9,349 bases of DNA from an uncultured Christensenellaceae bacterium. Lineage in GTDB: Bacteria > Bacillota > Clostridia > Christensenellales > Aristaeellaceae. The notes beneath the pieces were generated by a model that ran no database searches, had not been told where the DNA came from, and saw nothing but the letters and a program-made list of their open reading frames with translations. Numbering within the stretch: the first letter of the stretch is position 1; each line of letters begins with the position of its first letter. This document shows, piece after piece, positions 1 to 6,144 of this stretch. The stretch spans positions 1 through 9,349 of the forward strand of contig CAJOPV010000043.1 in the NCBI GenBank assembly GCA_905236495.1, read 5' to 3'. A program made the translations under genes and the position numbers.

Positions 1-10
1 CCGAATCTTT

Positions 11-30
11 ATCATTTTTCCTGAAATGAT
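11..30. repeat. Short perfect inverted repeat upstream of upp promoter
   Basis: ATCATTT (11-17) and AAATGAT (24-30) are perfect reverse complements around a 6-base spacer. No T-run follows on either strand, so it does not look like a classical intrinsic terminator. It lies 13 bases upstream of the predicted -35 of upp and could be an operator, the end of an upstream unit, or chance in an A+T-rich patch. Confidence 0.35.
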
Positions 31-43
31 CCCTGTCTTGACC

Positions 44-72
44 TTGCCAAGCGGGGAATTTTCAGGTATAAT
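44..72 (+). promoter_or_regulatory. Promoter of the upp-atp operon
   Basis: The -35 box TTGCCA (44-49, 5 of 6 to consensus) and the -10 box TATAAT (67-72, perfect) are separated by 17 bases. Transcription would start near 79-80 and give a leader of about 53 bases before upp. No other convincing promoter is visible until after atpC, so this is probably the promoter for the whole ten-gene unit; more upstream promoters outside the window cannot be excluded. Confidence 0.7.
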
Positions 73-93
73 CAGAAAATGAAATCAGAATAG

Positions 94-120
94 GCTTTCG
101 GAAGCGGGCCGACACGAAAG
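94..120 (+). promoter_or_regulatory. Possible leader hairpins at the upp ribosome binding site
   Basis: Two mutually exclusive small hairpins can form in the upp leader. GCTT (94-97) can pair with AAGC (102-105) around TCGG. Alternatively CTTTCG (95-100) can pair with CGAAAG (115-120). The second would tie up the 5' part of the Shine-Dalgarno stretch AAAGGAAGGGG (117-127). This suggests modest control of upp translation, but stems of 4-6 bp are weak evidence. No PyrR-type binding motif was recognised. Confidence 0.25.
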
Positions 121-132
121 GAAGGGGTTTCC

Positions 133-762
133 ATGAGCAAGGTACACGTATTCAACCATCCGCTGATCCAGCATAAGCTGAGCATCATGCGCCAGAAGGA
201 CACGGGCTGCAAGGAATTCAGGGAGCTTTTGGACGAGATTTCCATGCTGATGGTGTATGAAGTGACGAGGAACCTGCCCACCGAGGATGTGCAGATCGAA
301 ACGCCCATTTGCACAACCAACGCCAAAATGCTGGCGGGCAAGCCCATCGGCATCATCCCCATCCTGCGGGCCGGCCTGGGCATGGTGGATGGTATCCTGA
401 ACCTGATCCCCAATGCCAAGGTGGGGCACATCGGGCTGTACCGCGACCCGGAGACCTTAAAGCCCGTGGAATATTACTGCAAGCTGCCCGACGACGCCGA
501 GCACCGTCAACTGATCGTGCTGGATCCCATGCTGGCGACGGGCGGCAGCGCGGCTGCAGCCATTTCCTTCATTAAGCAGAGGGGCTGCAACAACATCCGC
601 CTGGTGAACCTGATCGCCGCCCCCGAGGGCATCGCCTATATGCAGAATGCCCATCCCGACGTGGATATCTATGTGGCTGCCTGCGATGAACGGCTCAACG
701 ACCACGGCTACATCGTGCCCGGCCTGGGCGACGCGGGGGACCGGCTGTTCGGCACGAAATAA
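133..762 (+). CDS. upp: Uracil phosphoribosyltransferase
   Basis: Cytosolic pyrimidine salvage enzyme that makes UMP and pyrophosphate from uracil and PRPP. The 209-residue product has the normal length of bacterial Upp. It shows the PRPP-binding loop LDPMLATGGSA (residues 130-140) and the C-terminal uracil-binding segment YIVPGLGDAGDR (193-204). The region around PILRAGLGM (76-84) is also typical. The ATG start is preceded by AAGGAAGGGG with a 5-base spacer. It is the first gene after the promoter at 44-72, and the atpI-like gene follows after 24 bases without a terminator. It is therefore probably co-transcribed with the ATP synthase genes, an arrangement known from Bacillota. Nothing is missing or unusual in the protein. 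Identification is essentially certain. Confidence 0.97.
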   Translation: MSKVHVFNHPLIQHKLSIMRQKDTGCKEFRELLDEISMLMVYEVTRNLPTEDVQIETPICTTNAKMLAGKPIGIIPILRAGLGMVDGILNLIPNAKVGHIGLYRDPETLKPVEYYCKLPDDAEHRQLIVLDPMLATGGSAAAAISFIKQRGCNNIRLVNLIAAPEGIAYMQNAHPDVDIYVAACDERLNDHGYIVPGLGDAGDRLFGTK

Positions 763-786
763 CCATCGTAAAAGGAACTTTACGCA

Positions 787-1251
787 ATGAGAATCGATCC
801 TGCCGTTGCGGCGGAAACCAAAAAAGTCGCCGCCGGCACATTGATCATGACTGTGCTGATGATCGCCGTGTTTCTGATCCTGCGCAAGTTTGATCACACC
901 GTGCTGCTGGGGGCGCTGCTGGGCGCCGTGACGGCGGTGGGAAACTTTTTCCTTCTGGCCTTGACGGTGCAGCATTTGACGGGAAGCATGCCGGCTCTTC
1001 CAAAGGATGAAACGGAAGAGGGGGAGCAGAGCGCCGAGGAGGAAAAAAAACCAGCCCCCTTAAGCCCGGAGGCTGCACAGGCGGGCAGAAAAATGCAGCT
1101 TTCCTTTATCCTACGTCTGCTTCTGATCGGGCTGGTGGCGCTGATCGCGGTGAAAGCGCCCTGGTTCCATCCGGCGGCGTCGCTGATCCCGCTTCTGTTT
1201 CCCAATATCGTGATTTCCCTTATGAAAATCAAAGCCGGAAAGGGGGCGTAA
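787..1251 (+). CDS. atpI: AtpI-like ATP synthase accessory membrane protein
   Basis: Small membrane protein in the atpI position, directly before atpB. Proteins of this family (ATP synthase subunit I) are proposed to help c-ring assembly or Mg2+ supply; they are not part of the purified core enzyme. The 154 residues show four likely membrane helices, at about 15-32, 38-62, 103-122 and 127-147. This two-plus-two layout matches AtpI. Helix 2 carries the family-like pattern LLGALLGAVTAVGNFFLLAL (40-59). Between helices 2 and 3 lies a long hydrophilic linker (about 64-101) with an acidic cluster at 74-86, which makes it somewhat longer than many AtpI proteins. The ATG has AAAGGAA upstream (771-777). 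The family diverges fast, so the assignment rests on topology, local similarity and position. Confidence 0.78.
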   Translation: MRIDPAVAAETKKVAAGTLIMTVLMIAVFLILRKFDHTVLLGALLGAVTAVGNFFLLALTVQHLTGSMPALPKDETEEGEQSAEEEKKPAPLSPEAAQAGRKMQLSFILRLLLIGLVALIAVKAPWFHPAASLIPLLFPNIVISLMKIKAGKGA

Positions 1252-1258
1252 AGGCACG

Positions 1259-2116
1259 ATGGAAGAAAAAAAGCGTGCGCGCATCGTGGATCTTCTTTTG
1301 ATCCTTTTGATCGTGCTGCCGCTGGCAGGCGCCGTAGCGCTGAAAACCGTGACGGCGCCGACGGCGCCCCTCTCCGAAGGCGTGCAGATCGGCGGGGCCC
1401 AAGAATACTTTACCATCCCCCTGCCGCTCCAGCCTCTGCCCATCACCGCGGCGCAGATCAATTCCTGGGCGGTGATGCTGTCCATCCTGGGCATCTGCCT
1501 GTATCTGACCCACGGGATCAAAGTGGTGCCCCAGTCCAAACGGCAGCTGGCAGCGGAATGGATCGTGGATACGGTCAACAAGCTGGTGCGCAGCAACATG
1601 GGCGAAAAATTTAAGGATTTTGCGCCTTTCGTCGCAGGTATCCTCGCGCTTTCCGCCCTGTCCAGCCTGACCAGCCTTTTGGGGCTGTTCCCGCCCACGT
1701 CTGATCTGAATATCGTGCTGGGCTGGGCCTTGCTGGTGTTCATCCTCATCACGCATTATAAGCTCAAGGGCGGGCTATGGGCTTACATCAAAGGCTTTTT
1801 CAGCCCGATCCCCATTTTTGCCCCCTTGAATATCATCGGCGAATTAGCCACCCCGATCTCCATGTCCTTCCGTCATTACGGAAACGTGATGAGCGGCATG
1901 GTCATTTCCACCCTGATCGCTTACGCGCTGCGCAGCCTGTCTCTGGCAGTATTCGGCTGGCTGCCCGGGGCGCTTTCGCAGATCCCCTTCCTCCAGGCCG
2001 GCCTTCCCGCCGTGCTTTCTCTGTATTTCGATATTTTCAGCGGCTGTATGCAGGCATTTATCTTTGCCATGCTCACCATGATGTTCATTTCAACCGCGTC
2101 GCCGGAAGAGGCGTGA
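1259..2116 (+). CDS. atpB: ATP synthase F0 subunit a
   Basis: Stator subunit of the membrane sector that provides the two half-channels through which the coupling ion reaches and leaves the c ring. The 285-residue protein is strongly hydrophobic. The essential arginine (E. coli aR210) is R205 in the segment SFRHYGNVMSG (203-213), equivalent to the usual LRLFGNMxAG. The helix-6 region around FSGCMQAFIFAMLTMMFIS (260-278) contains the conserved glutamine (Q265). PPTSDLNIVLGWALLVF (145-161) matches the usual PTxDxN segment. An N-terminal membrane helix at about 11-30 precedes a periplasmic-side stretch. The gene starts 7 bases after the atpI stop. Its Shine-Dalgarno is only moderate: AAAGG (1250-1254) at a 4-base spacing, or AGGGGG further upstream. 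That could mean coupling to atpI translation. Confidence 0.95.
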   Translation: MEEKKRARIVDLLLILLIVLPLAGAVALKTVTAPTAPLSEGVQIGGAQEYFTIPLPLQPLPITAAQINSWAVMLSILGICLYLTHGIKVVPQSKRQLAAEWIVDTVNKLVRSNMGEKFKDFAPFVAGILALSALSSLTSLLGLFPPTSDLNIVLGWALLVFILITHYKLKGGLWAYIKGFFSPIPIFAPLNIIGELATPISMSFRHYGNVMSGMVISTLIAYALRSLSLAVFGWLPGALSQIPFLQAGLPAVLSLYFDIFSGCMQAFIFAMLTMMFISTASPEEA

Positions 2117-2127
2117 ACCGTCATCCC

Positions 2128-2142
2128 GCAGGCGCTGCCTGC
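2128..2142 (+). other. GC-rich hairpin between atpB and atpE
   Basis: GCAGGC (2128-2133) and GCCTGC (2137-2142) form a perfect 6-bp stem around GCT in the 66-base atpB-atpE spacer. No T-run follows, so termination is unlikely. It sits 26 bases before the very strong atpE ribosome binding site. It could protect a processed mRNA end or separate atpE translation from atpB; that role is inference. Confidence 0.45.
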
Positions 2143-2182
2143 ATCTCATAATGAAACTGAATGCATTGAGGAGGTAAAAACA

Positions 2183-2470
2183 ATGTTGGAACTTGCAATC
2201 GGAATCATCCTTGGCTGCTGTGCGATCGGCGCCGGTATCGCTCTGATCGCCGGTATCGGCCCCGGTATCGGTGAAGGCCAGGCTGTTGCGAAGGCCTGCG
2301 AGGCCGTGGGCCGCCAGCCGGAGAGCAAATCCGCCGTAACGTCCACGCTGATCCTGGGCTGCGCCCTTGCGGAGACCACCGGCCTGTACGGCCTGATCAT
2401 CGGCATCCTGCTGATCTTCGTGGCCCCGGGCTCTTTCGTGGGCATCCTGATGGCAAACCTGCCCAAATAA
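2183..2470 (+). CDS. atpE: ATP synthase F0 subunit c, two-carboxylate (Na+-type) rotor
   Basis: Hairpin-shaped subunit that assembles into the rotor ring and carries the coupling ion. It has two membrane helices (about 4-37 and 52-80) joined by the conserved polar loop RQP (44-46), and the Gly-rich helix-1 motif GIGPGIGEGQA (24-34). The ion-carrying carboxylate is E64 in ALAETTGLYGL (61-71). T65, T66 and Y69 occupy the positions of the Na+ ligands S66, T67 and Y70 of Ilyobacter tartaricus. The helix-1 ligand Q32 of that species is replaced by E31, giving two buried glutamates per subunit as in the Fusobacterium nucleatum Na+ rotor. At 95 residues it is a little long, with a C-terminal extension after residue 80. 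The ribosome binding site GAGGAGGT (2168-2175, 7-base spacer) is the best of the operon, fitting the high copy number of c. Confidence 0.97.
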   Translation: MLELAIGIILGCCAIGAGIALIAGIGPGIGEGQAVAKACEAVGRQPESKSAVTSTLILGCALAETTGLYGLIIGILLIFVAPGSFVGILMANLPK

Positions 2471-2494
2471 GGCGTTTGCTGCCTTCCGTATCTT

Positions 2495-2529
2495 TTTGAG
2501 AATCGGGCGGTGTTCACCCTGCCCTCAAA
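2495..2529 (+). other. Hairpin 24 bases after the atpE stop
   Basis: TTTGA (2495-2499) pairs with TCAAA (2525-2529), GGGC (2505-2508) with GCCC (2521-2524), and GGT (2509-2511) with ACC (2516-2518) around the loop GTTC. No U-tract follows on either strand, so this is not a standard terminator. TTTTGAG (2494-2500) has a second perfect partner, CTCAAAA, at 2618-2624 beyond the larger palindrome, so the structure could be rearranged. A plausible role is stabilising or processing the mRNA downstream of atpE. Confidence 0.45.
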
Positions 2530-2535
2530 GGCTTA

Positions 2536-2617
2536 AGGATTTTCCGTCATGCTGCGCATTTCCTTGAAATACCGCCAGTATTCCTGCAAAAATGCGCCTT
2601 GCCTGACGAAAAATCCT
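2536..2617. repeat. 82-base imperfect palindrome in the atpE-atpF gap
   Basis: The outer arms AGGATTTTCCGTCA (2536-2549) and TGACGAAAAATCCT (2604-2617) pair at 13 of 14 positions. An inner stem GCGCATTT (2554-2561) / AAATGCGC (2590-2597) is perfect. A third stem AATAC (2568-2572) / GTATT (2578-2582) closes a 5-base loop, with TTG (2564-2566) / CAA (2587-2589) between the second and third stems. The whole folds as one long hairpin on either strand. It sits in a 206-base spacer, whereas the other atp junctions are 66 bases or less. It resembles a palindromic intergenic repeat (BIME- or MITE-like), but could be a regulatory RNA structure. Only one copy occurs in this window, so repeat status is unproven. 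Confidence 0.6.
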
Positions 2618-2676
2618 CTCAAAATCAGTTCTTTTCGGGTAGTGTAGGCACCCCCTAGAAAGGCAGGTTCAATACA

Positions 2677-3177
2677 TTGGATTCGCCAATTATCTCTGTC
2701 AACCTTTGGCAGACCCTGCTTTCGCTGGTCAACCTGTATATCATCTACAGGATCCTGCGGAAATTCCTGTTCAAGCCCGTTCAGAAGGTGCTGGATACCC
2801 GGCAGGAGCAGGTGGATCGGATTTATTCCGAAGCAGATGAAAGCAGGACTTCCGCCAACGAAATGAAGCAGGAATACGAGCAGCGCCTGGCCTCCGCCCG
2901 GCAGGAGGCGGATCAGATGATCCGCACCGCCGCCCAGTCGGCCCAGCGCCGGGGGGACCAGATCGTGGAGGAGGCCAAGGCCCAGGCCACCCACGCCCGG
3001 CAGCGGGCGGAAATGGAGATCGCCCAGCAAAAGCAGCAGATGCTCAAGGACGTGCAGGGCGAAATTTCCGATCTGGCGGTGAGCATCGCCTCCAAAGTGG
3101 TGGAAAAAGAAATAAGCGCCGAGGATTACGACGGCTTTGTGAATGATTTCATTCAGAACGCGGGTGACAGGGCATGA
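2677..3177 (+). CDS. atpF: ATP synthase F0 subunit b
   Basis: Peripheral-stalk subunit that links the membrane a subunit to delta and the F1 head. The 166 residues consist of one N-terminal membrane helix (about 8-25), the conserved junction FLFKPV (30-35), and a long charged, Ala/Gln/Glu/Arg-rich coiled coil (about 38-145). The start is TTG at 2677. The same frame is closed by TAG at 2656-2658 and no ATG or GTG lies between them. Starting at TTG gives the normal length and intact membrane helix. A modest ribosome binding site AGGCAGG (2661-2667) stands 9 bases before it. The stop overlaps the atpH start as ATGA. The 206-base gap with a large palindrome upstream is unusual for this operon. 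Confidence 0.95.
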   Translation: MDSPIISVNLWQTLLSLVNLYIIYRILRKFLFKPVQKVLDTRQEQVDRIYSEADESRTSANEMKQEYEQRLASARQEADQMIRTAAQSAQRRGDQIVEEAKAQATHARQRAEMEIAQQKQQMLKDVQGEISDLAVSIASKVVEKEISAEDYDGFVNDFIQNAGDRA

Positions 3178-3707
3178 CGGAATTCGCGAAAGAATACGGC
3201 GGCGCCCTGTATGAGCTGTGCGCGGAGGAAGGGATCACCGAGCCTGTCTGGCAGGAGCTTCAATCCCTTCGGGACGCTTTCCGGGAAAGCCCCGATTTCC
3301 TGCGGCTCATGGATAATCTTTCCCTCACCAGGAAGGAGCGCCTTTCCATCCTGGATGAAACGCTGAAGGGGCGGGTGCATGCCTATACCCTCAATTTCCT
3401 TCGGCTTCTGACGGAGCGAAACGCCGCCTGCGCCTTCCGGGAATGCGTTTCCGCCTATGAGCAGTGCTACCGGCAGGCTCATCAGGTGGTGGAGGCCATC
3501 GTCACCACCGCCAGGCCCTTGACGGACGGACAGCGGCAAAAGCTGACCGAAAAGATCCGCGCCATGACGGGAAAGCAGGCTGAACTGCGCGAGAAGATCG
3601 ACGAAAGCCTGCTGGGCGGCGTGCTGCTGCAAATGGACGGGAAGCGATACGATAACACCGTCAAAACCCGCCTGGAGGCCATCCGGCGGGCCATGACGGA
3701 AGAATAA
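3174..3707 (+). CDS. atpH: ATP synthase F1 subunit delta
   Basis: Connects the top of the alpha3-beta3 head to the b-subunit stalk (the bacterial delta, homologous to mitochondrial OSCP). The 177-residue length is normal. The C-terminal family signature is recognisable as IDESLLGGVLLQMDGKRYD (142-160). The N-terminal helical domain (about 1-105) starts with FAKEYGGALYELA-type sequence, typical of the family. The ATG overlaps the atpF stop by 4 bases (ATGA), so the two are probably translationally coupled, which fits the need to make stalk subunits together. atpA follows after 37 bases. Confidence 0.95.
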   Translation: MTEFAKEYGGALYELCAEEGITEPVWQELQSLRDAFRESPDFLRLMDNLSLTRKERLSILDETLKGRVHAYTLNFLRLLTERNAACAFRECVSAYEQCYRQAHQVVEAIVTTARPLTDGQRQKLTEKIRAMTGKQAELREKIDESLLGGVLLQMDGKRYDNTVKTRLEAIRRAMTEE

Positions 3708-3744
3708 GCGGATAACCCTTTGATGCATGGAGAAATAAGGTGAT

Positions 3745-5265
3745 ATGATGGAATTGAAACCCGAAGAAATTTCCAAGCTCATCAAAGAGCAGATCAAGCA
3801 TTACGAAAACAAGATTTCCCAAAGCGATACGGGCACCATCATCATGGTGGGCGACGGCATCGCCCGGGCCTCCGGCCTGGATAACTGCATGGCGAACGAG
3901 CTGGTGAAATTCCCCAACGGGGAATACGGCATGGCCCTGAACCTGGAGGAAAACTCCGTCGCCATCGTTATGCTGGGCAGCGACGAGGGCATCCGGGAGG
4001 GCGATACGGTGGAGCGCACCGGCAAGGTGGTCTCCGTGCCCGTGGGCGAAGGGCTCATCGGGCGGGTCGTCAATTCCCTGGGCCAGCCGGTGGACGGAAA
4101 AGGGGCGGTGGAGGCCAAGGAGCTGCGTCCCATCGAGCGAAACGCCCCCGGCATCATCCAGCGCAAAAAGGTTTCCGTGCCGCTGCAGACGGGCATCAAG
4201 GCCATCGACAGCATGATCCCCATTGGAAGAGGCCAGCGGGAACTGATTATCGGAGACAGGCAGACGGGCAAAACGGTCATCGCCACGGATACCATCATCA
4301 ATCAAAAGGGCAAAGACGTGATCTGCATTTACGTGGCGATCGGGCAGAAATGCTCCACCGTTGCCCAATTGGTGGATACCCTGGAAGCGGCGGGGGCCAT
4401 GGCATACACCATCGTCGTCAGCGCCACCGCCAGCGAATTATCGCCCCTCCAGTATATCGCCCCTTATTCCGGCTGCGCCATGGCGGAATATTTCATGGAT
4501 CAGGGCAAGGACGTGCTGATTATTTACGATGATCTGAGCAAGCACGCGGTGTCCTACCGGGCCCTGTCGCTGCTGATCCGCCGCCCGCCGGGCAGGGAAG
4601 CGTACCCCGGCGACGTATTCTATCTTCACAGCAGGCTGCTGGAGCGTTCCGCACGGGTGGATCAGAAGTACGGCGGAGGCTCCATCACCGCCCTGCCCAT
4701 CATCGAGACCCAGGCGGGGGACGTATCCGCCTATATCCCCACCAACGTGATCTCCATTACCGACGGGCAGATTTTCCTGGAAACGGAGCTGTTCCACAGC
4801 GGCATCATGCCCGCCATCGATCCGGGCATTTCCGTCAGCCGCGTGGGCGGCGACGCCCAGATCAAAGCCATGAAGAAGGTGGCGGGCAGCCTGAAGCTGC
4901 TTTACTCACAGTATCGGGAATTGCAGTCCTTCGCCCAGTTCGGCTCCGACCTGGACGCGGACACCAAGGCCCGCCTGGCCCAGGGCGCCCGGATCGTGGA
5001 GGTGCTCAAGCAAAACAGGAACAAGCCCGTGGCGGTGGAAAACCAGGTGTGCATTTTCTACGCCGTCACCCACGATTATTTGAAGGACGTGGAGGTCCGT
5101 CACGTGGCGGAATACGAAGCGGGGCTGTACGAGCGCATGGAGGCCCAGCACGGAGACGTGCTCTCCGAGATCCGGGATACGGGCCTGTTGACCGTGGAAA
5201 CGGAAGAAAAGCTGCGCTCCGCTCTTGGAAGCTACACTTCTGATTTCATCAGGACCAAGGGATAA
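3745..5265 (+). CDS. atpA: ATP synthase F1 subunit alpha
   Basis: Non-catalytic nucleotide-binding subunit of the F1 hexamer. At 506 residues it has standard length. It shows the N-terminal beta-barrel domain, Walker A GDRQTGKT (170-177), Walker B DVLIIYDDLS (256-265), and the alpha/beta signature PAIDPGISVS (356-365). This is followed by the arginine finger R366, which reaches into the beta catalytic site. The start is ambiguous by one codon: ATGATG at 3745-3750. AAGG (3737-3740) is 4 bases from the first ATG and 7 from the second, so 3748 may be the true start. The C-terminal helical domain is intact. atpG follows after 12 bases, and its Shine-Dalgarno begins at the atpA stop codon. Confidence 0.97.
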   Translation: MMELKPEEISKLIKEQIKHYENKISQSDTGTIIMVGDGIARASGLDNCMANELVKFPNGEYGMALNLEENSVAIVMLGSDEGIREGDTVERTGKVVSVPVGEGLIGRVVNSLGQPVDGKGAVEAKELRPIERNAPGIIQRKKVSVPLQTGIKAIDSMIPIGRGQRELIIGDRQTGKTVIATDTIINQKGKDVICIYVAIGQKCSTVAQLVDTLEAAGAMAYTIVVSATASELSPLQYIAPYSGCAMAEYFMDQGKDVLIIYDDLSKHAVSYRALSLLIRRPPGREAYPGDVFYLHSRLLERSARVDQKYGGGSITALPIIETQAGDVSAYIPTNVISITDGQIFLETELFHSGIMPAIDPGISVSRVGGDAQIKAMKKVAGSLKLLYSQYRELQSFAQFGSDLDADTKARLAQGARIVEVLKQNRNKPVAVENQVCIFYAVTHDYLKDVEVRHVAEYEAGLYERMEAQHGDVLSEIRDTGLLTVETEEKLRSALGSYTSDFIRTKG

Positions 5266-5277
5266 GGAGGCGGCGGC

Positions 5278-6120
5278 ATGGCAGGCTCGTCCATGAAAGC
5301 CATCAAGCTGCGCATTCGCAGCGTGGAAAGCACCATGCAGATCACCAAGGCCATGCAGCTGGTAGCCACCAGCAAGCTGAGGCGGGCCAAGGAGCGCATG
5401 GAGCAAAGCAAGCCCTACGCCGCCCTGTCCCGGGAGGCGGTGATGGCGGCGGTGAGCAGCCTGGACGATCAGGATACCCCCTTCGTTCACCAGCGGGAAG
5501 TAAAAAAACGCTGCTACGCAGTGATCGCCGGGGAGCGCGGGCTGGCGGGGGGCTATAACGCCAACGTGTTTAAGGCCGTGCTTTCGGATGCGGGGGAAAC
5601 GCCCTACTGCGTGCTGCCCTTGGGCAGAAAAGCCATCGATAAGTTTGAACGGTTGGGCGTGGAGCTTTTGAATACCGATCACGGGCACGTGGAGGGCCTG
5701 GGGGTCACGGCCTGCTATCGCCTGTCCCGGCTCTTGATCGAAGGGTATCTTTCCGAAGCCTACGACGAGATCAAATTGGTTTATACCTCCTTCCAATCCA
5801 TGATGGCCCAGGAGGTAAAGATCGAAAAGCTGCTGCCCATTCCCAAGGCGGAGGGGGTGCAAAGGCCCGTCACCACGGTGTATGAGCCGTCGGTGGAGGA
5901 AATGCTTGAGCGGGTCGTGCCCGATTTCCTGGCGGGCCGGCTGTACAGCGCGGCCTGCGACGCCTTTGCCAGCGAGGTATCCGCCCGGCGCAACGCCATG
6001 GACAGCGCCACCAAAAACGCCGGGGAAATGATTTCCACTTTGAGATTGCATTATAACCGGGCCCGTCAGGGCGCCATCACCCAGGAGATCACGGAGATCG
6101 TGGCTGGCGCCGAGAAATAA
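5278..6120 (+). CDS. atpG: ATP synthase F1 subunit gamma
   Basis: Central rotor shaft that turns inside alpha3-beta3 and transmits c-ring rotation. The 280 residues begin with the long N-terminal helix containing IRSVESTMQITKAMQLVATS (13-32). They end with the C-terminal helix and family signature ITQEITEIVAGA (267-278). The middle Rossmann-like domain holds GERGLAGGYNANV (85-97), the counterpart of the usual DRGLCGGLN segment. The ATG at 5278 is preferred over M6 because AAGGAGG (5264-5270) lies 7 bases upstream of it. Translation is likely coupled to atpA, whose stop codon overlaps that ribosome binding site. No insertions of the chloroplast type are seen. Confidence 0.96.
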   Translation: MAGSSMKAIKLRIRSVESTMQITKAMQLVATSKLRRAKERMEQSKPYAALSREAVMAAVSSLDDQDTPFVHQREVKKRCYAVIAGERGLAGGYNANVFKAVLSDAGETPYCVLPLGRKAIDKFERLGVELLNTDHGHVEGLGVTACYRLSRLLIEGYLSEAYDEIKLVYTSFQSMMAQEVKIEKLLPIPKAEGVQRPVTTVYEPSVEEMLERVVPDFLAGRLYSAACDAFASEVSARRNAMDSATKNAGEMISTLRLHYNRARQGAITQEITEIVAGAEK

Positions 6121-6144
6121 AGAGCATAAAAGGAGATTGATTTC

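Noticed and set aside
38..72. TTGACC (38-43) as the -35 box for the TATAAT at 67-72
   Set aside because: The spacer would be 23 bases, too long. TTGCCA at 44-49 gives the ideal 17.
2533..3030. Minus-strand open frame covering the palindrome and half of atpF
   Set aside because: Most of it is antisense to the clear b subunit, and it has no ribosome binding site or recognised domain. Its C-terminal part simply translates the palindrome.
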